Source: Antennarius striatus
Taxonomy: Eukaryota > Chordata > Actinopteri > Lophiiformes > Antennariidae
DNA: 64,000 nt
Direction of reading: 5' to 3'
Assembly: GCF_040054535.1 (NCBI RefSeq)
Contig: NC_090778.1
Location: forward strand, 11,619,501 to 11,683,500
Shown here: positions 21,131-51,829 of the stretch, one piece after another
How the letters are laid out: each line of letters starts with the position of its first letter
Position numbering within the stretch: the stretch's first letter is position 1
The notes under the pieces: generated by a model
The model's input: the letters and a program-made list of their open reading frames with translations, nothing else
The model's database searches: none
What the model was told of the DNA's origin: nothing
Program-made: the position numbers and the translations under genes

Positions 21131-21756
21131 GAATGAGAGGTTACTATCTTAGTTTGTACAGTATGAAGACTGGAATCAACTTAATGAAGCGATGTTGTGT
21201 CTGTTAAAAGGTTTTAAAGTCTTCTGTCAGCAACCTAAATGAAATGCTGTATCTGCTCAATTCACTTACACTGCAGTTTCCTCTAACCCTCCCATCACTG
21301 CCCACTTTTCATAGATTCACTAGCTTCATCACTCCATCAGCTATGTTATCAATTATATGTTAGCAAAGGGATGGTTAGAAGATTCTGTTCATTAACCATC
21401 TTTTTCCTCATATCCAGTCTGTAAGATATTATACCTATTATACAGGCCTAGAGTTGGTATAAATATTCTCATCAAATTAGCAAGAAAACTGAAACATTTC
21501 CTAAACTGTTAAAACTAAAACTTAAAATAAAGCATTTTTAACATCCAATTTTTGCTCCTCTATTTTTTTTTTTTTTAAAAAAAGGCTGTTTCTACTTCAG
21601 TGTTTATGAGTCAGCAAGGTGGCAAAACCCAAGACAAATTTATGACAAACCAATAATAGATTACGGCCGTGTCAAAATAAGGACTAACAGATAGTTGCAT
21701 AGAAATATTGATCACCACTGATAAGGACAGCAGACCAATAAATATTAAATACGGAC
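21131..21756. other. intergenic sequence between LINE copy 2 and the mariner-like element
   Basis: AT-rich sequence with a T/A run at 21560-21582. No gene or clear repeat seen. Confidence 0.5.
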
Positions 21757-21758
21757 TA

Positions 21759-22105
21759 CAGTGAGCCCTCGTCTCCTCGCGGTTAATGCGTTCCAGGAAC
21801 CACACGCGATTAACGAATTCCGCGAGTGAGCAACAAACTATTTATCTTATTATTTACAGTACTTTATACATTTATGACCCTCCCCATATTGATATCAAAC
21901 CACTTTCTATCTGTATTACCTTTTCCCACAGTCTTATTGACAGCACTTTTGTGTCTCACGTAAGTCTGAGACTCACGGAAAATAGCGCACTTCCGGATGC
22001 CGTCAGCCAATACAATATGCGTACCGTATCAGGTGATTGCCTACAAAAAATCCGTGATGAGGTGAAGTCAAGAGCTTTGATGCATGAATGTGCGAGATCG
22101 CACTG
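21759..22105. mobile_element. short mariner/pogo-type non-autonomous DNA element (MITE)
   Basis: Starts CAGTGAGCCCTCGTCTCCTC, then GCGGTTAATGCGTTCCAGGA, the head typical of Tigger/pogo-like repeats, and ends in CGCACTG. It is flanked by TA on both sides (21757-21758 and 22106-22107), the mariner-superfamily target site. 347 bp, no transposase. Confidence 0.65.
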
Positions 22106-22107
22106 TA

Positions 22108-23360
22108 GATAGAACGGGTTCTACGTAACCTTAAATTAAATATAAAAAACAAAACAGATATTAATGTTTGATTCTAGTGTTATAACAGGAAAACAGGTAA
22201 ATTTAGAATCATTGCTCTTCATAAGTTACGATGAATGTTGAACTTGTTGCAGCTAAATGAATGCAACTTTTCATCCTTTCATCTTTTTAAATCAATCAAG
22301 TAAAAAATCTTAGAGTCTGATATACAGCATGTCAGTACAGGCAACTGAAAATGACCATGTTTGCACTGAAGTAGGTAAAATCTATGTCTCTTTTTTAAGT
22401 ATAACATATTTTACTTGCCACCGGTTGTTGTGGAAAATACGTCCTGAACTTTGTAGATTTTGTCTTGACCATCCCAGCACCATATTTCAACTGCTCTCTG
22501 TTGTATTATATGGACTGACATTTCAATTGTTTTCCACCTGATCAGAGGACAAATTAATTTGACATTTGAGCTGACAGGCAGTTTGCTTGCTGTCAGGTCA
22601 ACTTCACTGATTTGTTCTTCTAAGGAAACATGGCTGTTCTCTTGTGAAGGGCTGAGATCAAAGCAAACAATCCTTTTCCTTTCTCCTGACAAACATCTTT
22701 CTGATGCCAGTTGTAAATACTCAAATCAAACTTCACCATCAAGCGGTCGGATCATCATCAATATTTCAATTTGCTACACAGTAACGAAAACATACAGACT
22801 TGCAAGGGGCAACAAGCACCAGGAGGCATTTTTTGTACAATCAATCATAAATACTTTTTACTATTGAAAATTATTTGAGTAAAATTTGAAATGCACAGGC
22901 TCAAAAATAAGGAAAAACGTAATTCAGAACAGCAATTTTTTTGTACAAATATTATTTCTTTTTTTTCATGGGCAATTTCTATTGTAAATATGTACAAGAT
23001 GAACCATTGTGGGTGAAATATTAGTAGAAGCCATGAAACGTCTGTGTGACAGTTTTGCCTGTGAGGACTTGTCAACATATCTGTTCAACACAGTGGATTG
23101 TGGGATCATTCGAATGTTATTAGGAGAAATTCACCTCACCAGGGGAATCAATGGTGTTACTTGAGGGCAATGGGGGAACTTGATAGACCCTAGAGGACAT
23201 TCCAGAAGATAGTCATCAATAATAAACTCACCAAGGACATGAGATGGTGGAAGAGCTGGGTGTCGTAAATTGTACATCTGTTGTTCGGATTGGCCTGACG
23301 GGTATAAAGGTGGTAGGAATCTTATAGACGTCAGACACTCTTCCATTGTTCTTTCCATGC
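22108..23360. other. intergenic region downstream of srrm4
   Basis: No gene recognised. The open frames are short. It may contain distal 3' UTR of srrm4. Confidence 0.4.
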
Positions 23361-23364
23361 TGGA

Positions 23365-23370
23365 TTTATT
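23365..23370 (-). terminator. srrm4: candidate poly(A) signal of srrm4
   Basis: AATAAA on the minus strand, about 350 bases after the srrm4 stop codon. Longer 3' UTRs are possible. Confidence 0.3.
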
Positions 23371-23722
23371 AAAGAGATCTGAGTCATCACACTGGGTCTG
23401 TAATTCTACAGAGAATTAGCAACTGTCAACAATGAACAAGGAAGAATTTCCCTGACACCATCTCAGGCTCTTTGGAGTTCTGTTGCAAGAGGATGAAGTG
23501 CAAGAAAACAAAACAAAAATACATTCAGTCTCCAGGGTCTCTGTGCTGAGTGAATAAAACGGTATCAATGAAAGACACCGTCAGATGCCCCGCTGGGACG
23601 CTTGCTGTCAAGCGATAAAGCAGAGCACGGAGACGTACACAGTCGATTGCCCCAACATCCTCTTATCCACCCTCTTTTGGAAACACAACGGGCGCCTTGG
23701 TCATTAAATGTCTCTATGAATC

Positions 23723-41382
<17,660 letters not shown>

Positions 41383-42530
41383 CTGTGAGAAAAACAAGGA
41401 ATAATAACAGAAAAGAAGACAAGGCTTTAGTTTTCATTCTCATGTTGAGAGACTTTTCTATTTGTCCACAAGCTTCCATCACACAATAGTGGAAGATATA
41501 GCATGCTTGGTTAGCTGTACTCCTTCTGGTCTACTGGATATATGTTTTATTCCCTTCCATTTTTCCCCGACAGACATTCTCTGGGAAAATTGGAGGTCAG
41601 CCATTTACCATTCAAATTGATGTGCCAATTGAAATGGAGTTATTTATATGCTTCAGTTATCCTGACATTTTAGGAGCTGCTGAATTGTATATCATGCAGA
41701 GCAGAGGCATTGACATAAGGGCAATGCCTCCTACTTCTGGTTAACACGTTATAAAACACATGAAAAGCAACACTGAGCAAAAAAGAAGAACAAAAACACT
41801 AGCCACACTCTCTGCATATTCACTACTGGCAGCTTTATTTCACTTCCAGATTAATACTGCTATAAGTCATTCAACCACTTCCACCTGAACCTCCCAAAAT
41901 TCTTCAAATGCAGTAGAACAAATGACTAAGTAAACTGCATGATTAGGTGTGAACACACATTTCTATCCCTGCTTATTATCCTTTTTAAGTCATGGGAGTC
42001 TGGAATGTAATTGCACATTCTCCTCTTCTTTGAGTGTCTCCCATCTGATTGGAATGAGAAGATAATCAGAGCCAGAGATTAGGCCGTCAAGACTACCTCC
42101 CTCCTCCTCATCTTCCCTCAGCAACAAGCATGCAGGAGTTGTCGCATTCTATCATCCTCACCCTCATCTTCTTCTGCTTCTCTGCATATAAGGGCGGGCC
42201 CCTGATAATGTAAAGTGACAGACTGGTTCTTCAACATGATAGAGTGCTTGAAAGGGGATACGGGAAAAAGGTAGCTGCAAGAGACGATCAGTCTCATCAA
42301 GAAGGAACCCTCAGTGTCTCAGCCAATGAGCTCTTCTTCAGAAGTATATTATAAAGTTAAAATGCATTTTTATATTTTCAAATTTTGTAACATTGTTTTC
42401 AATAACTGTTAATTTGTTAATTTATTGATTGAGTATTTTAAAAGTGCCTTATGAATGAATTGTCTGCCAAATGAATGGTTTGCTCTAATAATCCTGGACA
42501 TTTTTGAAGGGATTACGTTATTATCTTTAT

Positions 42531-43229
42531 CTTTATGGTATTGTATGAGAAAGTCTGGAGTGGCAGAGAAGTATGTTAGAGCGGTGCAGGACATGTATGA
42601 GGACTGTAAGACAGTGGTGACGTGCTGTAGGTGTGACAGAGGAGTTCAAGGTGGGGGTGGGACTGCATCAGGGATCAGCTCTGAGCCCCTTCTTGTTCGC
42701 TATGGTGATGGACAGGCTGACAGACGAGGTTAGACAGGAATCTCCATGGACTATGATGTTTGCAGATGACATTGTGATCTGCAGTGAGAGCAGGGAACAG
42801 GTGGAGGAGAAGCTAGAGAGGTGGAGGTTTGTCCTGGAAAGGAATGAAGGTTAGCCGCAGTAAGACAGTACATGTGTGTGAATGAGAGGGACCCAAGTGG
42901 AAGAGTGAGGTTACAGGGAGAAGAGATCAAGAAGGTGGAGGATTTTAAGTACTTAGGGTCAACAGTCCAGAGCAATGGAGAGTGTGGAAAAGAGGTGAAG
43001 AAGCGTGTACAGGCAGGATGGAACTGGTGGAGGAAAGTGTCAGTTTTGAAGTGCTGACTTTTGAACTGCCAGGCAGGAGGTCAAGAGGAAGACCAAAGAG
43101 GTTTCTGGATGTAGTGAAAGAGGACATGAAGATAGTTGGTGTGAGAGAAGAGGATGCAGAAGACAGGGTTAGATGGAGGCAACTGTGGCGACCCCTGAAT
43201 GGAAAAGTTGAAAGGAAAAGAAGAAGACA
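42531..43229 (+). mobile_element. RTE-type LINE fragment, copy 3, with internal deletion
   Basis: Encodes reverse-transcriptase pieces: TEEFKVGVGLHQGSALSPFL, then MFADDIVICSESREQVEEKL with the catalytic ADD. It then jumps within GGAAAGTGTCAG to the last part (ELPGRRSRGRPKRFLDVVKE), skipping about 250 bases present in copy 1. It is flanked by an exact 13-bp target duplication TTATTATCTTTAT (42518-42530 and 43230-43242). Frameshifts show it is dead. Confidence 0.87.
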
Positions 43230-46200
43230 TTATTATCTTTATATTGGTATGAGTTTAGGTAAGGCTGTATTAATATGTAATAATTTAATTTTAATTAAGG
43301 CTGCCTGAAAAAAAAATCTTTCTGGTCAAACTCCCAATGTCTGCTAAGATGACAAGGGTTATTTTTCAACTGGCCCTGAAACTGATGCTTCAAGAATGTG
43401 AGCATTTGCTGCATTTCCTTCTTTTTTTTCTTGTATTCTTAATAACTTTGGGGTTTGTGTGAGTTTTTACCAACCAATCATTCATTAAAGGAAATAAATG
43501 AAAAAATAAAAATACAAAAATAAAACAAAAACAAATCCTCAATGAAATCTTAAGTCATAGTCTTTTACACAGATCAGGATGTCAGCAGTGGAGCAGGTGT
43601 AGCTACTGCTGGGTGTGTAAGGCAGATGGCACATGGGTACCCGGCTCTAGCTAATCACTCTGTCAAGACATTAATGCCCTTTGCCACTTCAGATGTAGAT
43701 GGGATTGGTTTCTTTCATAGATCTGACAGACATGGAAACAAACACAGTTGACTTTGCACAGAGAATGATCTCAGGCCTTTTGAAGTTCACTCAAACATGG
43801 CAGCATTATGCCCACCCTGTCAAGAAACCCATCACAAGAACTTACAGTTACCATTCCACAGTTTCAAAGGCAGTAGGGTGTTTTTACACCTGTAATTATG
43901 GATAAATAAGCATTTAGATACTAGAAGATACACTTCGGTGTCAGATGGGAAATTATATGTTACTATTCATGAAGCATCATCACAGCATGTTCCTGCAGGG
44001 TAAGTGAGCTGCAACCAATCATGCGTAAATAAGCTAGATGCATAACCAAACACATAATATATACTGTGATATACAGTTTAATGATATTTGTGAGTGATTA
44101 CAATGCTACAGTAGCTTCAGACTACCCAGCGGGGAAGTACAATCATTTCAGCAACTGCAATTTAAGCAACGTTGAACGAGAAAAAAAAAATTAGCTGAGA
44201 CTCTTATGCCGCAAGAAACTTGTCCTTTTACTGGTCAGTCCTCTGATCCTTCATTATTTACTGCCGCTCTAAGAGCTTCTGTTGATGCCATCTAAATAAA
44301 AATGTATATCCACATCAGAGATGCACAAATTGATCTGGGTCTGCATTGCATGTTTGAAACTTTCCAGGCTGCGAACAGCTGGATTTAAGGTGGGCTGTAT
44401 GTATCTGTCACGACGTCCGTCTCTGTCTCCCAACAATGGACAATCTTTTCATCATTGCAATTCATAACCAAACAACAATTTGAAGATTTAATGTGGTTAT
44501 TCGCCAAACTGACACAAATTAATGCAAATACCAGGCGGATTAAGTGACAATTCTTCTTGACGGAGAATTATGTGGACATTAATCCCCCAAAATTCCAACT
44601 GGATTTGTTTACCATAAAAACAGGTAGAAGTGAGTCAGAGATTGGGATGGGCTCCATTGAAATCCCTGCTCGAGTAAGAGATGTGATGGGAATGCGTCCC
44701 ATTGAAATGTTGCAGATACCGCTTTACCTTTTGGCCTCTTTCTGCTGCCATGGGTTTCATACAGTATATGTACAGTACATTAGCAAAGCTCCCTTGGCAC
44801 TGAGTAATTCTGTCATTTGAGGCTGAGTGACCACGCTGTGACTCGCTCGTGTTTCTGTCTGTGTCACAGAGGGGCTCCTCTGCTCTGTCATACATCTCTG
44901 CTATTAATGATCACGTGGATGACTTCACATGCAGACAGATGTGACACAAAAATATCCCAAACACTAGAGGATGAGGATGAGAATTTCATCTCTGCACATG
45001 TCAAGAAAACATGTTCCTACGCAGCTAATTTGACAGGAACATTCTGCTTATTGCTGCCTTGGTTCACTTGCAGACATTGAATTTAAAAAAAAAAAATCAA
45101 ACTGGAAAGTGTTGACAATTTTATAATGAAGTCACACGGAGACCGAAAGAAAAGCTATTTATTTAATCAATTCTTCACTCTGGTGCGTCCCTGATGTTTT
45201 TAGCATACTGTACCTACTCTGAGATGATATATGATATATTTGGTTAACAATAAAACAATCCAGTTAATACTAAACTCTGACCTGAAACCATTATAACTGA
45301 GATGAGGTTTGTTTCCTATTGTTTAATTACAATATATTTAACTTTAGAACTGTTAGTGTCTTTATGTGTTTATTTTTAAAGTTAATTGTTTGGAGTAAAA
45401 CTGAACAAGATTGGGAAAAAAATCATTGTAGAATTTACTTTTTGAATGATGTATATGAAAATATGAGAAAGTCTGCAGATGCACAGTTAGTCAGAATTTT
45501 TAGAATCATGCAATACATTAAAAGGGTAAACTAGTCTAGTTAAACAAGTCCAAATACCACTTACCTTAGCCGGAGCCAAGATGAGAGCAAATGGAGAAAA
45601 TTTGTATATAGATTTGACAAAATACATGTGTGCTATTGTTATGTTATTTAAATGTATTCTAGATGTTTTAACATGTTAAAATGGATGCCCGATATGTGTG
45701 ATAGGAGACAAATGACTCATGTTAGTTACAGCGTGACATGTGCGACGTAATTTGTCTTACTTTGCACTTCCCACCCACGCTCATCACTGATATCACCTAC
45801 TATATGTTTTAAAAAATGATTAATCTATCAACTGACATCCATAAAATTATGATTTAAGGTTTAAACCTGGATTGGACTTACACAGAGAGAAAGAAATTAA
45901 CTGAAAATGAAAAAAATCTGTGTTAATTATGATCATTTTGTGTTGGTTTGGAGCATTGCTGTAATGTTGTTCAAAAGCTAAGGACTACATTTATTAGTAC
46001 CACATACAGAATGTGTGACAGCAAATAAAAGCTTATTAGTTGTTAATTTAATCCTTTCCCTTAATGCATGTAATAATACTTTAAATATCAATAGTTATTT
46101 ATCAGTTGATCAGACAAAACAATCTTGGAAATATCACTTTTTACTTGATTTGAAGAAGATAAAAACAGGTCACAATAGCTTTCTGCAGCTACAATTGATC

Positions 46201-49191
46201 TGTGAATGCAGCATTTATGAGACATTTTTGTTTCTATGTGAATGCAGGATTTCAAATGTTTTAGTATATTTTTTGTTTTATCTATTCTATCCAAAAATAA
46301 AATAAAGAAAATTGGAATTTTCTTTATTTTTCTAGTTTTTCTTTTTCACCATCTGTTTGCGTGGTGAGTCTCCAGCTCTGTGCTGAGATATACATAAAAC
46401 ATAACTGACTGCGTGTCACAAAGGGAACATCATAGTTTGTGTACAGTTTCATTGTCCACACTTCATTTAAGATGTAAAATTGAAATAAACTGCGACAATT
46501 TCTGCCAGAAACTGCAAAGTTATCTGCCAGCTGCTTTACAAAACAGTGGCTCGCTGTCAGTGGGCCCAAACACTCACCAGCTCAAATCGCACAGGTGAAA
46601 GAAACATGTAGGCAGCCGTTAAATCAACCAACAAAACAGTGTTATGAAGTTCTACTTTGGTGAGTAAAATACATCAAAATAACAAGCGACAAACACCAAT
46701 CACTCATTTTCATTCTGCAAGACATGATTTCCTCCAGACTCTTCTGCTATTTCAAATAAAGTGGTTGTTCCACAAACGTAATAAAAAGACAAATACAAAT
46801 GAAAAAATGTCATTCTTCAGACAGGATACACTGCAGGGCGTTTGTACATTTTCAATATGTGATCTTTTCTTTCCCTGAGAGGAAATGAATGATTAAATTT
46901 GTTCTTCAAACAATAAAATATGCCATGTGTCTAAAATCTGACCATGAATTAGAGAATATGCAGGAATCAAATTCACCAGAGTAGCTTGTTGGCAAAAATA
47001 CAATTAATTTAAGTTGAATGTCCTGCTTTTGTACCTCAGTTAAATAAGGTTCAAAAGGTTTCCATGAGAAGAATTGTTTTTGTGTTGCAGTGATTAAGGC
47101 CTTTGTCTGGTGTCATGACCCCGGGTTTGGGGCCAACAGAATTGACACAATAAAATTTTATTATTTTGTTAGTAAAGTTTTCAGTAGATAAACGTTAATG
47201 ATCTTTGGTCATCAGTGTTAAAAGCACAATAAGTTTTAGGTACTGATGTTCCAGCCTGCAGAAATCAATTTTAGTTGCCATGCCATCATCACAGGTGCTC
47301 TGTACTGCTGCGCGCTGAGAAGATTCACGCCTAATAGAGTAAGTGAATAACAAACTGTGGTAAACGAGAGACAAGAGGATCAATAGAGCTGAGCCTCAAG
47401 CAAGAAAACAGGAAAACAACTTTAGGGGATCGATGTATGATGCGTCAATTTGAGAAGTCCACACAGGAGAATGGAATATGTAAAGCCACACAAACCTTCA
47501 GTAGTACAGTACAATGGTTTCTTTACACATGTAAAAAAACTGAACGTAGACACGATGTACATAATTCAATTAAAGTCTGATTTATGTTCAGACAAGTCTT
47601 TTTTAAAAAAAATCTATGTCGGTGAGGTCACTCAATCCTACAATCGCCCGGGTTATTCAAAGAGGAGAGTTGCAAAATTATGAAAATAGCTTGTGATGTG
47701 CTCTCAAGCTTGTGAATATGAATATGTTAAGGCAATCAGAGCCAGTCACTGACGATGAGGAAGGACTCACACAACCTTCATCCTCACAGGAGAACCACAG
47801 GAAGGTAAGCAAACTGGGGTGCATGTTCTTTTTTCTTCCCCCCTGTCCACATATGATTTAAGAATTCCCCAGACACTCATGAAGTTGTGGAAGGTTAATA
47901 AACTTTCCATTATCCCTGTCAGAGCCACCAGGAACAATTGATTATCGTTATCATAGGAGTGATGATAGTTGAAATAATTACTAGGGAAAGAGTTGATCTA
48001 CTACCATAATTAAACCCTAAACAGGGTGGTCTCCAGGCGCTCTGCTTTATTACACTGGCAGTGTTAATCCATATTTTAGATTTGAGACAACAACAACTTT
48101 ATCACCACACAAAAGACACAAGCAAGTGCTTAAATCCACACAAAATGAACCAAACACATCTCACACAAGGTCGAATCTTCAGGCACTTCAAACCCGTTGA
48201 AACTTCTCAGAACAGAGAAGATACTTCCGTCCTTCTGATTAAATGTTAGACAATGCCGAGGCTGAAGACTCACACAAACACAGGCATGCAATCAAGCGTT
48301 CCCAGTCAATTAGTAAATTTGCTACCAATACTTAATGAAAATGTCATTTTGTGTCTGCAACTAAAAGCTTGAGATTCATGAAAGGTCATTGTGAAACGTA
48401 GGAGGGCTTTATAATTGAAATAAGCCTTCGAATGTTGAGCAAAACTTAATGTATTTGATGTCTGAGCAGCTCTGTTTGCTAGAAATTTGTCCATGTTCTT
48501 TGCTGCTCTTGGAAAATATCTCTTAATGTGTTTCTTCTTCCGATGGGTGGGAGACTATTTCATGCCCCCCTCTCCCAGCCCCCCAGTTTTTTTTTTCTCT
48601 CAATTTATGCAGGTAGATAACAGAGCCTTGGAAACATTGGTGCTGCCAGAATAAATAACAAGGATGCAAATCCTTTTGGGTGGATCGACTCTAAATTGAC
48701 CACCTCTTCCTCTTCATAACGTGTGAAGAGAGGCAAAATGATAGAAGTGAAAATCAAAGATTTAGTGGCTGTTCAGCTCCAGTTAGGAGGCATTAGTGAC
48801 TCCAGGCAATATATGGTCTTGGCTAGTTTGCTCCAAATCTAACATCTAACTTAAACTTTGAGCTTTGACAGCACATTAGACTGTAATAAAGGAACAACAG
48901 AGTCAGTGTTCAGCCTTTTCCTTTAATTTCAAGGTTCATGATTTTTTTGTAAAGGAATTCTCTCAACAGTTTTTACTGAAGAGCATCACATGCTACATCA
49001 CTTTCCACTTTCTGATACCATCAATGACTGTTTTTTTTTTTCAAATTTTATTCCATAATATTTCTTTGAAGGCTATAATTATTAAGACACTCCATAAAAA
49101 CACAAATAATAAGCAAAGTGACATTTTTCCTCCTAAATTTTGTCTCCTTTTAGTATCTGTTTACAGTTTTAAACAGATATGTGTTGATTAT

Positions 49192-49578
49192 GGGCGGCAG
49201 TGGGCGGCAGCGGCTCAGTGGTAGAGCGGGCGAGAGACCGGGTCATCCAACGTTCCAAGATCAGTGGTTCGATTCCCTCTCCCACCAAAAACAAAACACC
49301 CGTAGTGTGAGCTGACAGCGGGACGTGTCAGCTCACCTCCGGAGCACTGCCGAGGCGCCCTTGAGCAAGGTGCCAACCCCCTCACAAGCTGTTCATTTGG
49401 GGCGCACCAAGAAGGAGCTGCACGCGACTCTACCTTCAATTACATGCTTACGGGCCCCCCTGTGTGTGGTTGTGTGTATTACAGGGGCCTGTACTCACTA
49501 ATATATATATGCATGCATGTGATTGATTACATGCTAGAGTGTGCATTCTTAATTTCCCTTTGAGGATCATAACAGTGC
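49192..49578 (+). mobile_element. tRNA-headed SINE
   Basis: A-box-like CGGCTCAGTGGTAGAGCG and B-box-like GGTTCGATTCC in the head (49210-49275). The body contains GCCCTTGAGCAAGGTGCCAA and AGCTGACAGC..AGCTCACC, and the tail is TTAATTTCCCTTTGAGGATC. The first ten bases GGGCGGCAGT are duplicated. Same family as 20119-20491 on the other strand. Confidence 0.82.
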
Positions 49579-50702
49579 ATAATTTTTTTTAAAAAATCAC
49601 GTGGAAACCACTTAGCCACCAAAATGCAAATGAAGAGATTTAAACCAGCTACTGCTGTTTACACTGCATCATTATGAGCTGTCCCTTAATTACACAGACT
49701 GAATGTCAGGCCAGAGTAATTGCTGTTTTGTACATAAGTAGGAATTTAAATGCAGGACTATATCATAGCAAACAAGCATTTTTACAATCTGTGGTACTTT
49801 CACTGAGGGATCTGGATACAGAACTTCTAAAACTTCATTTTCATAAATGTTTTTTGTAAACAAATCAGATTACATGTTTTACATCCTATCTATAGCTGAT
49901 CATGTTAAATAGGGATTAAATCTTTGGAACAACTGTCCCTAATTATTTCAGTCAGCAGGAAGACATTGTCTGAGAGGAACATCTTCACCTCACTATCAGC
50001 CAATCAGCAACAGCTAGGCTTCCCAGTTCCATCAGGCGAATCGCTGCAAGATGCAGTGACTCTGAAGACAAGTGAGGTTGGTTTATTTGATTATTGTGTC
50101 CTGATGATAAAATGGTAGCAACATAATGGCTTGATTAATTTCCTTATCATGGTGAGCACAAAGAATAATTACAACCGCATCCACCATGAACCACACATCA
50201 ATCAAATTAAAGCAGTCGCCACTCAGCAGCAATCACTGCAGAACAGAACAAATGAGATGATTGGCTGAATCCTCCACCTCTTTAGGGAAGAACTGTAACT
50301 CAGAACAAAGGTTACTCAGGGTGAGAGCACCCTGTACATACGGAATGGTCCAATGTCAACATACAATAATGGACTAACAGCTCCACAAACCCCCAAAGCA
50401 CTAATCACAGAAGGAGGTTTTCTGTTGCATATTAATGATCTACTGAGGATGATATCAAATGGCTCACTTACATTTAGGGTCTGTCCAAAGCACTTATCAC
50501 TTTATTAATTCTAAGAGTGTTTTGAGTTAAGCATGAACTAATCAAGTGTTTCGGGACATGCCTGTGTGAAATATCGCATCCTGAAGATGTGGGCGGTTGA
50601 AAAATATACAATTAATGAGGAAAATAGTAATTATATTACCTGCAGTGCCTCCAGCACAAGAAGCGACATGTATTTATGCACGAGGCATGTCATCTTAATT
50701 TA

Positions 50703-51626
50703 CAGTCTTTCTCGATTGCTTACACACATTTTCTGGTACTTGAGACACAATGACCACAACATGTAACTCATGCACCAGCCCCCTGAACCATTTCTGCTAA
50801 ACTACAAACACAATTTCTGCTTTACACTCAAATTTCAATTGTAAAAGACACTTTTTTCAAAACACTACACAATCCTCTGCATTAGAAACAATTTTCATGA
50901 CGAAAATCTCAAAATTCTAAATTCTAAACTTACTTGCCCTACTATGTGCACTGACTCACCACATCAGCAAACACTTGCCGCACAGTTTTACAATTAGCAA
51001 TCACAGCTTTAGCATAAAAGGGCAAAAGGCGAGCTTGTGTTTTGGAACAATGGATGCCAACAGGGGCAGAGCCAGAGGAAAACATTGCCTGTGATGTAGA
51101 TGAGGTGTTGTGGCCAAATCCAAACAGAAGACAGGATGCAGCATAGTTTCTTTTTCTTTTGTTTCTTACTGTAACTGCATTTTTCTATTTTGTATTTGCA
51201 ACTTTGTGTTGGTTTGTTACAGTGTATTTGTCTGTTCTGAGTATAAAAACAATATTCTAAAATATTTTACAACACTTTTTTCTGTACTGTCAGTAGTAAG
51301 TGTAACACTGAACAAAAAAGGCCCAAGTCCTTATGATGAAAGGAGAGGAAGTGTTTTCCATTCATCACAGTGTTTTACATTGAGCACATCAGTGTTCAAA
51401 TGGTTCTTAGAAATCTCTACTCATTTGAGGGTTTGTGTTTGTCATTTGACGACAAAACATAACTTAACTTTGAGAAGAGATAACATTGTTTTGAAAGTAA
51501 AGCGTCATTTTGCAAGAGAAGTGAGAGGTTTTGACCATTGTGTGTGTGTTTTTGGATTTGCGTGTAGAGTTCTGAGAGTATGAAGCATGCTTTCAGAAAA
51601 TGTGTGTAAGCAATCGAGAAAGTCTG
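50703..51626. mobile_element. mariner-type non-autonomous element, copy A
   Basis: Ends are inverted for about 30 bases: CAGTCTTTCTCGATTGCTTA at left, and at right the complement, ending TAAGCAATCGAGAAAGTCTG. TA on both sides (50701-50702, 51627-51628) is the mariner/Tc1 target. 924 bp. The interior has an ATG GATGCCAACAGGGGCAGAG start (MDANRGRARG) at about 51052, like the Arg/Gly-rich N-terminus of some fish mariner transposases, but no intact frame follows. A nearly identical copy lies at 56622. Confidence 0.88.
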
Positions 51627-51744
51627 TAATTTAAATCTGCCCATGCGCTTCCCTGCCCTGTTTCCCTGAAACCACCCATCTGGGTGAAAACATTTTTTTC
51701 TGCAATGACTTGTTTGTGAACTACTTTTTTTAAATTGCATGATA

Positions 51745-51818
51745 ATAGTAACAATAATAATAATAATAATGACAACAACAACAACAACAACAACAACAAA
51801 ATTATTATTATTATAAAT
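51745..51818. repeat. AAT/AAC trinucleotide repeat
   Basis: AATAATAATAATAATGACAAC followed by (AAC)n and (TTA)n on plus. It makes a false Val-rich open frame on minus. Confidence 0.92.
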
Positions 51819-51829
51819 AGAATTAGGTT

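Noticed and set aside
42455..43308. Plus-strand host gene family
   Set aside because: RTE LINE fragment with target duplication and frameshifts.
45540..45610. Candidate srrm4 upstream exon ending in CTAAG before GTAAGTGG (minus)
   Set aside because: The donor is good, but the frame required by the next exon gives no SRRM4-like sequence and no acceptor is convincing.
47090..47150. tRNA-like sequence (GCAGTGATTAAGGCCTTTGTC..)
   Set aside because: Only weak A-box/B-box likeness and no cloverleaf could be drawn; possibly an old SINE head.
51110..51583. Plus-strand open frame of 157 codons
   Set aside because: Lies inside the mariner-type element copy A and is matched by a shifted frame in copy B; composition is not protein-like.
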